Made by a program: the position numbers and the translations under genes | The notes under the pieces: model-generated | The model's database searches: none | What the model saw: the letters and a program-made list of their open reading frames with translations, nothing else | What the model was told of the DNA's origin: nothing | NCBI GenBank assembly: GCA_009809945.1 | Contig: WTPW01002567.1 | Location: forward strand, 11,683 to 75,682 | Direction of reading: 5' to 3' | From: Gigaspora margarita | Lineage: Eukaryota > Glomeromycota > Glomeromycetes > Diversisporales > Gigasporaceae | Length of the DNA stretch: 64,000 nucleotides | Shown: positions 12,700 through 24,335 of the stretch, in pieces | How positions within the stretch are numbered: the first letter of the stretch is position 1 | Layout: the number at the start of each line of letters is the position of its first letter

Positions 12700-13427
12700 N
12701 NNNNNNNNNNNNNNNNNNNNNNNNNNNNNNNNNNNNNNNNNNNNNNNNNNNNNNNNNNNNNNNNNNNNNNNNNNNNNNNNNNNNNNNNNNNNNNNNNNNN
12801 NNNNNNNNNNNNNNNNNNNNNNNNNNNNNNNNNNNNNNNNNNNNNNNNNNNNNNNNNNNNNNNNNNNNNNNNNNNNNNNNNNNNNNNNNNNNNNNNNNNN
12901 NNNNNNNNNNNNNNNNNNNNNNNNNNNNNNNNNNNNNNNNNNNNNNNNNNNNNNNNNNNNNNNNNNNNNNNNNNNNNNNNNNNNNNNNNNNNNNNNNNNN
13001 NNNNNNNNNNNNNNNNNNNNNNNNNNNNNNNNNNNNNNNNNNNNNNNNNNNNNNNNNNNNNNNNNNNNNNNNNNNNNNNNNNNNNNNNNNNNNNNNNNNN
13101 NNNNNNNNNNNNNNNNNNNNNNNNNNNNNNNNNNNNNNNNNNNNNNNNNNNNNNNNNNNNNNNNNNNNNNNNNNNNNNNNNNNNNNNNNNNNNNNNNNNN
13201 NNNNNNNNNNNNNNNNNNNNNNNNNNNNNNNNNNNNNNNNNNNNNNNNNNNNNNNNNNNNNNNNNNNNNNNNNNNNNNNNNNNNNNNNNNNNNNNNNNNN
13301 NNNNNNNNNNNNNNNNNNNNNNNNNNNNNNNNNNNNNNNNNNNNNNNNNNNNNNNNNNNNNNNNNNNNNNNNNNNNNNNNNNNNNNNNNNNNNNNNNNNN
13401 NNNNNNNNNNNNNNNNNNNNNNNNNNN
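12700..13427. other. Assembly gap (728 undetermined bases)
   Basis: This is a run of N inside the palindromic array. Both flanks are the same repeat (TCTAACATTGTGCTCTAAG before it, the equivalent region 54 bp after it). The gap therefore most likely hides two or so more ~330-bp units, and its true length is unknown. Confidence 0.97.
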
Positions 13428-13971
13428 ATTATATAAAATATTATAATTCACAAAATTTTACTAATTGATTCTAACATTGTGCTCTAAGAAACTTGTTTAG
13501 CACATAAAAATACATTATTCTGGCATATTTAATTTTATATTTCTTGAAAATTTAAGAAAGAATGCTTAATTTTGGATTTTTTGATTAAAAAATCCAAAAT
13601 TAAGCATCTTCTCTTAAATTTTCAAGAAATATAAAAGTAAATATGCCAAAATAATGTATTTTATGTGCTGAACAAGTTTTTTTAGAGCCCAATATTAGAA
13701 TCGATTAGTAAAATTTTGTGAATTATAATATTTTATATAATTTTATTAATAAAAATACTAAAGAATTCTATGATTCTCAAAATTTTACTAATTAATTCTA
13801 ACAAAGTGCTCTAAGAAAACTTGTTCAGCACATAAAAATACATTATTCCGGCATATTTAATTTTATATTTCTTGAAAATTTAAGAGAAAATGCTTAATTT
13901 TGAATTTTTTGATCAAAAAATCAAAAATTAAGCATTTTCTCTTAAATTTTTAAGAAATATAAAAGTAAATA

Positions 13972-14202
13972 AGAAAATTGTATGTGGAGACATGTCTCCA
14001 TGGCGACCCTACATATAACAGCCAATCATATTTAGGGTTAGGAAATTTTCATTTGTGTTTTTGTATTATAAAAGTTAGAAAGTTTGTAGGAAATTTTAAT
14101 TGACCAATAATAAGCAACATATTATCTAGTCACATGCTTAATTTTGATTGGCTATTCATATAAAGGGTCTCCATGGAGACATGTCTCCATAAAATAACAC
14201 CC
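13972..14202 (+). mobile_element. 231-bp MITE, copy 1 (9-bp TSD)
   Basis: This insertion in the array is flanked by the 9-bp duplication AAGTAAATA (13963-13971 and 14203-14211). Each end carries GGAGACATGTCTCCATGG, itself a palindrome. The body includes AGCCAATCATATTTAGGGTT. A 9-bp TSD suggests a Mutator-like MITE. A near-identical inverted copy is at 21723-21951. Confidence 0.85.
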
Positions 14203-15174
14203 AAGTAAATATACCAAGATAATGAATGTATTTTTCTGTGCTAAACAAGTTTTCTTAGAGCACAATATTAGAATCAATTAGTAAAATTTTAAGAATCATA
14301 GAATTTTTTAGTATTTTTATTAATAAAATTATATAAAATATTATAATTCACAAAATTTTACTAATTGATTCTAGCATTGTGCTCTAAGAAAACTTGTTCA
14401 GCACATAAAAATACATTATTCTAGCATATTTACTTTTATATTTCTTGAAAATTTAAGAGAAAATGCTTAATTTTAGATTTTTTGATCAAAAAATCCAAAA
14501 TTAAGCATCTTCTTTTAAATTTTCAAGAAATATAAAACTAAATATGCTGAAATAATGTATTTTTATATGCTGAATAAGTTTTCTTAGAGTACAATGTTAG
14601 TAAAATTTTGTGAATTATAATATTTTATATAATTTTATTAATAAAAATACTAAAAAATTCTATTATTCACAAAATTTTACTAATTGATTCTAAAAATGTG
14701 CTCTAAAAAAACTTTTCAGCACATAAAAATACATTATTCTGGCATATTTACGTTTATATTTCTTGAAAATTTAAGAGAAGATGCTTAATTTTGGATTTTT
14801 TGATCAAAAAAAATTCAAAATTAAGCATCTTAAATTTTTAAAAATTATAGTAGTACAAAAAAATGAGATAGCTTATTTTTGGGTATGATTCTTGCAAAAT
14901 GTAGGTAATATGCTAAAAATAAAATATAACATGTATAAAATTGCTATAATTTGCCAAAATGCTTTATATAACCTTTTTTAAAATTAACCTTAATTTGCTA
15001 AAACTTAAATTTGGGTCTCAGACCAAATTTTCTGCAATTTGCTAAAAAAAAATATGACATACATCAGAGATGTCCAGGGTCCTAGACAAATCAAATAATA
15101 CCAAAATCATTTGATTATGTTCACTAGATTACATAATATTGCAAATTAAAATAAAAGCTAAAAAATTAACAAAT

Positions 15175-15890
15175 TATTATACATGTACCAATTATGGTGC
15201 ATACATGATATCTTGTGATCTAGCAAACAGAATCGAACAAATTTGGTACCATTCAAATCATGTCAGTAAGATGAGTTTAATGGTACCAGAATCATTTTAT
15301 TCTAATTATTACACCACAATTTACTAGTAATAAAAAATTAAATTTTAAAAGACTAAAAAAATAACTTTGATGCATTGTTAGCAAATTTTTTATTAAGTAA
15401 ACGACTTTTATTAATAAGACAATTTAATTAATTGTTATATGTTTAACTTACCTCTAAATTGTCATAAAATTAGATAATTTTTTATTAATTGGTTTTTATA
15501 AAATACATTTTGTGCCAAAAGAGCCTATTATAGTGCAGGTATACTTTTTACAAATAATTTAATAAAAAATTATCTGATTCTTATAAAAATTTAGAAGCAA
15601 GTAGAATTTGTAATGACAAACAAAATTGTCTTAATAATGAAGGTTGATTTACTTAATAAAAAAGTCACTATTAATGTACTATAATTAGGTTTTATTAAAA
15701 CCTTAACATTAAAAATTTTATTTATTTATTTAAGTATCAAAATCTTGTGATCCAGTAATCAAAATTAGATGATTTACTACTATTCGATTCATCTCATCAT
15801 AATGAATCGAATGGTAGCAAAATTATCTGATTCTGATCATTGAATCACAAGATATCGTGTGTGCGCTATAATTGGTACTGCACTATAATA
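15175..15890. mobile_element. TIR element (about 716 bp)
   Basis: The arms contain GTACCAATTATGGTGCATAC on the left and the complement of GTACCAATTATAGCGCACAC on the right. Both continue through GATATCTTGTGAT and CCATTC. A second inverted pair (ACTTTTATTAATAAGACAAT against ATTGTCTTAATAATGAAGGT) lies within. The 62-codon frame at 15139-15327 is a reading of the left arm. Outer limits are uncertain. Confidence 0.55.
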
Positions 15891-16288
15891 CCTATGCTTA
15901 CTTTAATATTGATATCTATCATATTAAAATTTCAGACAAATCAGATTAGTAGTTTTTGTGAAATTGTTTAAAAACTATATATAATTCATTAAAAAAATTA
16001 TTTTTGGATAAAATTGGTTTTTAGCAATTGCAAGTAGTCGTTATATAGTAAAGTCCAAATTTTACTATACAAATTGATTATAATCCTTAAGTAAATTTAT
16101 TTGGGTAATCAAAATTCATATCTCAAAAATTTTTATCCAAATTGGAGAACTTTTTATTATTTAACTTTTAATTTTTATAGTTGTAAAATATATTTTTTAA
16201 AAATTTTAATTTTTTTATCAAATATAAAAATTAAAAATCAAATAATAAAAAGTTCTTCAATACTAATATAAATTTTAGAGTAAATATA

Positions 16289-17800
16289 CAGTCGTCCCTC
16301 CCTATAGTCATCTCTCATATAATTACTAACTCCATACAATCACATGATTTTTGGTTACCATTTTTTTTGTTATTAAAAACCCTTCCATATAGTCACAAAT
16401 GCGTATAATCACTATCACACATATTTTTATATTTATAGATGTTTTTAAATAGTAAAATTCCTTTTATATAATTATATTTATATATAATCATAGAAAGTTG
16501 TTATATAGAAAAGTTACAATTTTACTAATTAAATCAAATTTTAAGCAATAATTAAAGTTATTCGGAAGAACAAAATACAGATACTCTAAAATTTTTATAC
16601 AAATCGGACAACTTTTTATTAGTATAGTTTTTCATTTTATTTATCTATGAATATAGCTAAAAATTTGTAATTTTTTTTTTATAGAAACGTAAAATAAGAA
16701 GACATATTAATGAAACATCAACTGATTTATATGAAAATTTTAGAGTAAATGTATTTTGTTTTTCTGAACAACGTTTATTATTGCATAAAAATCGATTAGC
16801 TTAGTATTATTTTAACTTTTATATATAGCAACGATCAATGATCATATATAAAAATATTTTAAAATTTTATTTTAAAAATTTTTATATACGATCATTGATT
16901 GTTGCTATATATAAAAGTTAAAATAATATAAGCTAATTGATTTTTATGAAATAATAAATATTGTTCAGAAGAACAAAATACATTTACTCTAAAATTTTCA
17001 TACAAATTGGATAACTTTTTATTAGTACAGTTTTTCATTTTACGTATCTACGAATATAGCTAAAAATTTGTAATTTTTTTTTGTAAAAATGTAAAATAAA
17101 AAGACATTTTAATGAAATATCAACTAATTTATATGAAAATTTTAGAGTAAATGTATTTTGTTCTCTTGTACAATATTTATTATTGTATAAAAATCTGATT
17201 TTGCTTAGTATTATTTTGACTTTAATATATAGCAATGATCAATGATCATATATAAAAATATTTTAAAATAATTTTTAAAAAATTTTTATATACGATCATT
17301 GATTGTTGCTATATATAAAAGTCAAAATAATACTAAGCAAATCTTTTTATGCAATAATAAACATTGTTTAGAAGAACAAAATACATTTACTCTAAAATTT
17401 TTATGTAAATCGGTTTACATTTCATTAATACGTTTTTTTATTTTACGTTTTTGCAAAAAAAAATTACCAATTTTTAGCTATATTCGTAGATACGTAAAAT
17501 GAAAAACTGTACTAATAAAAAGTTATCTGATTTGTATGAAAATTTTAAAGTAAATGTATTTTGTTCTTCTGAACAATGATTATTATTTCATAAAAATCGA
17601 TTAGCTTAGTATTATTTTAACTTTTATATATAGCAACAATCAATAATCGTATATAAAATTTTTAAATACCTCTATTAAATCACTTTTTTTCATTTATTAT
17701 AATTTGTGCTTATATAGAGATAACCTTTATACAGTCATACTTCTTTATAATCACCATATTGGTGTGTGCTCAACTGTGTGATTATATGGAATGACAACTG
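16289..17800. mobile_element. pogo/Fot1-like non-autonomous element
   Basis: The left end CAGTCGTCCCTCCCTATAGT is mirrored on the right by the complement of CAGTTGTCATTCCATATAAT, with TA on each side. These are the TIR style and dinucleotide TSD of Tc1/mariner-pogo elements. No transposase is present. From 16560 to 17660 the interior holds alternating inverted repeats (AATGATCAATGATCATATAT cores; TTTTACGTATCTACGAATAT at 17038 and its complement near 17480). Confidence 0.7.
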
Positions 17801-17802
17801 TA

Positions 17803-19066
17803 TTTTGATCTTTAAAAAAGTTTACTTAAATGACTATAATAAATTCGCATAGTAAAATTTTGATCTTACTATATAGTGTGAAGTAGCTTATTTTTGGATC
17901 AAAGGCATTTTTGAGTTTTTTTAAATATTATAAAGATAAAATTTCATTAATTAATAGTTTTATAACTAGAGAGAGTAATCTATTTAAACTCTAATTAGGT
18001 TATTTATTGCACTTCTCTTACTGTTAAGTATATAAACCTTTGAACAATTAAAAAATGACTTTTTTTTAAATAATATTAGACTGTTAGCTAAATATTTATT
18101 TGAATCACAAGTTAATGTAATTCTTTAAAAGGGTTGTACTATGATCTGTATAAAATTAAATATGTATAATATGATACAAAATACCCTATCCTTAATAAAT
18201 TTTTTTATTTTAATTTTTGTCAAAATTGGTTAAGTAGTTGTTAAAATATTTTAATTCAAAAATTAAAAAAATTTTTATTAAAAATAATATTTCTTTTTTT
18301 ATTGATTCACTATATATATATATTTATTTTAAATTTATAAAAATTATTAATTGATGATCCGTCAGTCAATTAGATAAAATGATCGACATACACTAAGTAA
18401 ATTTGACGCAATTTAATTAATAAAAAAGTCTCTTTGTAAATGTGAAGTTCTTTTAAACAATCTAAAAAAACTTCAGAAAAACAAAGACAGTATAGAGACA
18501 ATTATAGTTTATATAGTATTATCTAAACAGACATTTTACATAACAACAAAATTACGCAGATTAGCAAAGTAAGTTGGATATTGATCACTCTTATCTAAGT
18601 AAATATGGAATGAATTTGCTCACAATATTGATTATACTTTCTTTAGAACCTTCACCAATAAGTAGCAGTAAAATACTTGTAGAACTATAGTATTCTAGTG
18701 AACATGGTTCAATTTTATACTCAGGTCAAAATAGCAGATTGCCCAAAATAAGGTTTACAATTGTCACCAAATCCATTAAGAATTATATCAAAAAAAATAT
18801 ATATTCACAGTTTACTGGGATTACTTATTCTCTGTATTACTTCATTTCTTTTTAATTCAAATTTGTTAAAATAGCTAATAACTTCTTACTTCTTAATTAG
18901 GTTGCCTAAGTGGAGATTAGTAATTAACCTTTACAAGTTTAATGGGTAAATGTATTTTGCTTTGTGAATTTTAGTTAAATCTATACTAATTTACTTTTTC
19001 AAGTTCTTTAAAATTTAATTTTAAGTAATTATCAAGATCTTTTTTATTGGCATATTGAAAATACCT
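17803..19066. other. AT-rich DNA, no gene
   Basis: No reading frame, RNA gene or delimited element was found in this stretch. Confidence 0.4.
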
Positions 19067-19069
19067 TTA

Positions 19070-19226
19070 GGGCAGTAACAGATATTACGTAATATCCTAG
19101 GAGAGGAGGTCAAAAAAAATTTTACATAAGACTAATTATACAATTTGATTGGCTAATTGGTCTTATGTAGGGGGGAGAAGGGTAGCTCTATAATAAAATG
19201 ATATTACGTAATATTTGTCATGGCTC
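19070..19226. mobile_element. PIF/Harbinger-like MITE, copy 1
   Basis: This 157-bp element starts GGGCAGTAACAGATATTACG and ends with the complement of GAGCCATGACAAATATTACG. It is flanked by TTA on both sides (19067-19069, 19227-19229). The G-rich start and 3-bp TWA TSD fit PIF/Harbinger. The interior motif GGAGAGGAGGTCAAAAAAAA matches copy 2 at 28315-28465. Confidence 0.7.
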
Positions 19227-19229
19227 TTA

Positions 19230-20150
19230 TACGTTATTCTGTATTTTAAATCATGCCATGAATATTAACTGATATTTAAGGCCTGCTAAAGGTAGCAATT
19301 TGGATGGGCCATCTAAGCAAAATTATAATGAAAGTACTACTCTAATTAAAACCAACCTATCTACTACTCAAGAATTACTCAATTATCCAGCCTATCTAGT
19401 ATTGTACATTTTTATTTTTCAAAGATTTTTGAGTGCCATTTTTTTGTACTTCTTTAGAATAGCTATTGATATGAAATTGTTTCAAAAGAGTCAAAGACAA
19501 TCTAATCTCTTTCAAATTCTTTTGAACTATCTGATCAAATTTGATGAAAATTTTTTTATTTTAATTCTATATACTTGAAGAATTAAATAAAAAAATTTTT
19601 ATTGAATTTGAATTGAAAAAGCTTTACTTCAAAATCTTTGGACAATGAAAATGTACAATACTAAGCCCATCTGTTAATTAAGAGCCAATACTCGTCTAAC
19701 ATACTAATTTAAAAGCCAATACCCAACCTACCTGCTAATTAAAAGCTAACTACCAATTACCCAATCCACCTGCTAGTTTAGTACTAATATATATACTAGT
19801 TTAATTTAATTTAACTTTATAAAATTTAACTACTATATTAATAAAAAATTAAAGTTTCAAATTTAATAAATATATAATTTCAATAATAAAAATTTATAAT
19901 ACTATAAAAAATTTTTTTTATTTTTTAATTTATTTATTTTAATATTAATTGTTTATAATCAGCTCTAAAACACTAATCCTAACCCAAATATTTATGCGCT
20001 TTGCAAAAAGATATGGCCATAGCCACAATTTCTTGATAAAGTTTAGGAAAATTTCTGATTTTAGACTGTCTGTTGTTTTATTTTCAAATGGTTACATTTA
20101 TATCAATAAGTTCTTAAAATCGATAGAATCTCCAATTCCAATATGACACA
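19230..20150. other. AT-rich DNA with degenerate CTACC-type repeats
   Basis: From about 19670 to 19790 a ~45-bp unit around CCTGCTAATTAAAAGCTAAC is repeated imperfectly three times. The 92-codon frame at 19300-19578 lacks a normal start and has no recognisable similarity, so it is not called. Confidence 0.4.
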
Positions 20151-20772
20151 GAAGCTACATCTTCTTGCAAAGTGCATTAACTAGTATCTAAAAACTATTT
20201 AGTGATCAGTAATATAAAATCAAAAACCAAAGTTTATAAACAAAGAGCATAAATACTTATATACTATTACATAATAACTTCAAATTCATTTGCATTAATC
20301 AATTCAGCTTAAGAATTGTTAATCAGTGGAATTAAAATCTGCAAACAGAGTTTAAAAACAAAAAAACATAAATTCCTATTTACTATTACATGATGCTCTT
20401 CTATTCGCATTATGGTTTGCAAAAAGATGTGACCCGTGATTTCATGGTGATAGTGAAAAAATTTCTGAGGTTTTAATTTCCTATTGATCATAATTCCTAT
20501 ATTTTATTCGAAATCTTTAAAATTCTCCCAAGAATCGAAAAATCTACTAGAATCAGCTGATTTCTCAGATTTTACATAACTTCATAATTTGTAGAGAGCA
20601 CACTCTTTTGCAAACTGCTATAATCACTTTATTTGACCTATAGGTATAAGAATCGCTATTAATCAATGTAATTAAAATTAGAAATAAAAGTTCACAATAA
20701 ATGATATACTTAATTACTATACAAAATACTCATTTACTTGTATTATGAGGTTGCAAAAGGTGAACCTCTGCA
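20150..20772. repeat. Diverged ~110-bp tandem repeats, block 1
   Basis: Units are built on AGTGGAATTAAAA, CACAAA, GCATAAATACTTAATTACTA and TTACATAATG. The same unit continues at 22960-23640 and 27360-28060, so one old array has been split by transposon insertions. A longer block beginning TTTGCAAAAAGATGTGACC (20419) recurs at 23069 and, inverted, near 22790-22950. Confidence 0.6.
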
Positions 20773-21009
20773 GATCAAACTAGGGTTCTGAAGTTCAGTT
20801 CGGTTCAATAGAGGTACAGGTTCAAGTTCAATGAACCTGAACCTGAACCTGAACCTGCTCTAAAAGTTCAATACTGAACTGAACCTGAATTTAAAATTAT
20901 TGAACATGAACCTGAACCTGAACTTAAAAAAAGTTCAGTTCAGGTTCAGTTCAAGGTTCATGAACATGTTTAGGTTTATAATATATGCACATGTTTATCT
21001 AAATCACAA

Positions 21010-22380
21010 AGTTAGAATCAATTAGTAAAATTCAGAGAATCATAGCATTTTGTATAATTTTATTAATAAATTATTAAAAATATTGTTTTACATGAAATTT
21101 ACTAATTGATCATAACTTCTTGTGCTAAATAAACTTGTTCAGCACCAAAAAATACATCAAAATAGCATATTTTATTTTACTTTGTTTAAAATATGAAGAA
21201 AAGATGCTTAATTTTAAAAATTTTTATCAAAAATTCAAAATTAAGCATCTTTACGCAAATTTTAAGAAAAATAAAATAAAATATACTAATATGGTGTATT
21301 TTTTGGTGCTAAACAAGTTTACTTAGAGCAAGAAGTTATGATCAATTAGTAAAATTTAGAGAATCATAGAAATTTGTATAATTTTATTAATAAAATTATG
21401 CAATTTCTATGATACTCTAAATTTTACTAATTGATCATAACTTCTTGCTCTAAGTAATCTTGTTTAGCACCAAAAAATACACCATATCGGTTTATTTTAT
21501 TTTATTTTCCTTAAAATTTGCGTAAAGATGCTTAAGTTTGAATTTTTGATAAAAATTTACAAAATTAAGCATCTTTTCTTTAAATTTTAAGCAAAGTAAA
21601 ATAAAATATGCCAATTTGATGTAGTTTTTGGTGCTGAACAAGTTTGCTTAGTGCACAAAATTAGTATCAATTAGAAAATTTAGAGAATCATAGAAATTTG
21701 TATAATTTTATTAATAAAATTAGGGTGTTATTTTATGGAGACATGTCTCTATGGAGACCCTTTATGAATAGCCAATCAAAATTAAGCATGTGACTAGATA
21801 ATATGTTGCTTATTATTGACCAATTAAAATTTTCTACAAACTTTCTAGCTTTTATAATACAAAAACACAAATAAAAATTTCCTAACCCTAAATATGATTG
21901 GCTGTTATATGTAGGGTCGCCATGAAGACATGTCTCCACATACAATTTTCTATAAAATTATACAAAATTCTATGATTCTCTAAATTTTACTAATTGATTC
22001 TAACTTCTTGCACTAAGTAAACTTGTTTAGCACTAAAAAATACATTATATCGGTATATTATATTTCGCTTTTCTTAAAATTTGAAGAAAAGATGCTTAAT
22101 TTTGAATTTTTGATGAAAATTTCTAAAATTAAGCGTTCTTTCTTCAAATTTTAAGAAAGGTAAAGTAAAATATACTGTTTTGATGTATTTTTTGGTGCTG
22201 AACAAGTTTACTTAGTTTAAGAAGTTATGATCAATTAGTAAAATTTTATGCAAAATACGATTTTTAATATTTTCATTAATAAAATTATACAAAATGCTAT
22301 GATTCTCTAAATTTTATTAACTGATTTATACTTCTCACTCTAAGTAAACTTGTTTAGTATCAAAAAATACATATATTTTT
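21010..22380. repeat. ~325-bp palindromic tandem array, second copy
   Basis: The landmark CTAAGTAA-CTTGTTTAGCACC recurs near 21123, 21448, 22009 and 22337, a period of about 325 bp after removing the nested MITE. It shares unit structure and GATGCTTAATTTT / AAAATTAAGCATC dyads with the array at 11890-14860, but is clearly diverged. Confidence 0.75.
21723..21951 (-). mobile_element. 231-bp MITE family, copy 2 (9-bp TSD)
   Basis: This is the inverted, near-identical copy of 13972-14202. It is flanked by ATAAAATTA at 21714-21722 and 21952-21960, a perfect 9-bp TSD different from that of copy 1. The two are therefore independent insertions. The minus-strand 70-codon frame here is incidental. Confidence 0.85.
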
Positions 22381-22959
22381 ATTTAAACTCAAACTAGTTT
22401 GCAAAATTTGACCAGCCCATCCAAACTATGATTGAGTTTGAGTTTAATATAAAGTTTTAAATAATAAAATTTAGAGTTTGAGTTTGGTCTGGACCAGACC
22501 AAACCCGGACCCAAACCTAGAATCACTAATTTATATGAACACTAGACTGAACCTGAACATGTTCATGAACTTATGAACTGAACCTGAACTAAACCTGAAC
22601 CTGCTCTAAAAGTTCAATACTGAACCTAAACTGAACCTGAACCTGCTCTAAAAGTTCAATACTGAACCTGAACCTGAACATGTTTTAAAAATGTTCAGGT
22701 TCAGTTTCAATACTGAACCTGAACCTGAACTTGACCTAAGTTCGGTTCAGTTCAGGTTCATGGGAACACTAGATTAAACATTATGTAAAATCATGAGAAA
22801 TCAGCCAATTCTAGTAGAATTTTTGATTCTTAAGAGAATTTTGAAGATTTCAAATAAATATAGGCATTATCGATTAAAAATAACCAATAGAAAATTTAAT
22901 ATCTTAGAAATTTTTTCACTATAATCATCACGAAATCACTGGCCACACCTTTGTACAAA

Positions 22960-23640
22960 CTGCTATAATCACTTCAGTTAGCTTGTGAGCATAGGATCGG
23001 TATTAATTATGGAATTAAAAGCAAATCAAATTCACAAGTCAAGAAAATAAATACTTAATTATACAGTTTGCAAAAAGGTGTAACCCTGTAATTTTGTGAT
23101 GATGATAATTCCCTATTGATTATAATTTTCAATCAATTATGGCTATATTTTATTTGAAATCTTTAGAATTCTCCAAGAATCAAAAAACTACTAAAATTAG
23201 CTTATTTTTTGTAATTTTATATGACTACAAAGGTACTCCTTTTTGATAACTGGCATAATTCCTATTACACAATTCTCTTCAATTGGTTTATTTGCATTGA
23301 TCATTAGTTCAGGCTATAAGTATAAAAACTAGCTATTATTAAGTGGAGTTAAAAGCAGCAAATCAAGTTCACAAATTAAAAACATAAATCCTTATTCACT
23401 ATTACATAATGCTTTCAAACTATTCATTTGCATTAATAACTTTAGTCAGCTTGTGAGAATAAGATCGTTATTACTTAGTGGAATTAAAATCAGTAAACAA
23501 GTTCACAAACTAAAAGCATAAATACTTAATTACCATTATATAATACTATTCAAATTGGCAGTGATCATTTAGTTTAGTCCATAAATATAAAAAACAGGTC
23601 TATTAAGTAAAGTTAAAAGAGTAAATTATGTTTGTAATAA
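22960..23640. repeat. Diverged ~110-bp tandem repeats, block 2
   Basis: Same unit as 20150-20772, with GTGGAATTAAAA, AGCATAAATACTTAATTA and TTTGCATTAAT landmarks in register. Immediately downstream (23641-23880) is ordinary AT-rich DNA without a gene. Confidence 0.55.
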
Positions 23641-23884
23641 TAAAATCCTGATCCATTAGTAATTAGCAGGGACAAAGTTTCCGCTTATTCACATACGGTC
23701 AGGGTATTATTAAGTAATCCTTCTGTGATCTTGATATAGCAATCGGAAAATTATTAAATTATTTAATTATCTAGATAATTTTATTATAGCATATAATAAA
23801 ATGTCTACCCAAGTACAATCTCTAGTTGGTATTAATCTTCATTTAGATTATCATTAGCAAATTTATATATGCGTAATCTTGCAC

Positions 23885-24130
23885 AAGTTTTTACGGTATG
23901 TAAAAAAATCGTAAACTTACGTAGGATTTAGTGTAAAACTATGTAAGTCTTACAGTACGTAAGAAAATCGTAAATTTACATAAAATTTTTACGTAAATTT
24001 ACGATTTTCTTATAGTGTGTAAAAAAATTGTAAATTTATGTAAAAATTTTATGTAACTTTACAATTTTCTTATGGTGTGTAAGAAAATCATAAAATTACA
24101 TAAAAATTTTATGTAAATTTACGATTTTTC
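23885..24130. repeat. Tandem palindromes on GTAAATTTACG
   Basis: Four imperfect units of about 60 bp pair AAGAAAATCGTAAATTTACA with TGTAAATTTACGATTTTCTT. Each unit is a hairpin and neighbours are direct repeats. Similar CTTGCGTAATTATTACAC motifs occur at 26700-26850. Confidence 0.65.
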
Positions 24131-24335
24131 TGATGAACTGTAAGAATATAGTCATTTTTGATTATATGCAATATATAACACATAATTGTTTTATTGTATT
24201 CATTAGTAGTTTCGAAATGGTTCGAACTGCTTTGTAACCTAATTATACCAAGCACACATTGGACTATATTTTCGAAATGTTTCGAAATATTTTAGGACTG
24301 AGAAACCAAGCTGGATCAGTAGATCTGTAGCCTGG

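Larger units (their letters stand above)
11890..14860. repeat. ~330-bp palindromic tandem array
   Basis: The landmark GTGCTCTAAGAAA-CTTGTT recurs at about 12028, 12358, 12689, 13481, 13808, 14381 and 14699. This gives a period near 330 bp once the nested MITE is subtracted. Each unit has two dyads: AATTTTACTAATTGATTCTA arms, and GCTTAATTTTGGATTTTT with its complement. A homologous, more diverged array is at 21010-22380. Confidence 0.8.
11711..15083. mobile_element. hAT-like TIR element carrying a palindromic array
   Basis: The ends are AGGACCCCAGACATCTCTCA and the complement of AGGACCCTGGACATCTCTGA. They are flanked by a perfect 8-bp TSD, AGACAAAT, at 11703-11710 and 15084-15091. The length is about 3.4 kb including a 728-bp assembly gap. 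No transposase is visible; the inside is a ~330-bp palindromic array plus a nested MITE. The elements at 30811-30991 and 62684-62975 have related AGGACCC/AGAACCC ends and 8-bp TSDs. Confidence 0.75.
20781..22771. mobile_element. hAT-like TIR element with GTTCAGGTTCAG ends
   Basis: The left end TAGGGTTCTGAAGTTCAGTT is mirrored on the right by the complement of TAGTGTTCCCATGAACCTGA. The 8-bp flanks are GATCAAAC (20773-20780) and GATTAAAC (22772-22779), one mismatch. Subterminal regions are dense in GAACCTGAACCTGAAC repeats on both sides. The centre is a palindromic array (21010-22380) with a nested MITE. No transposase was recognised. Confidence 0.75.

Noticed and set aside
12669..13451. Long frames of 257-260 codons on both strands
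   Set aside because: They run through the run of N and are artefacts of the gap.
11890..14860. CRISPR-like array
   Set aside because: Units are ~330 bp, palindromic and without unique spacers, in a eukaryotic genome; a transposon or satellite array explains them.
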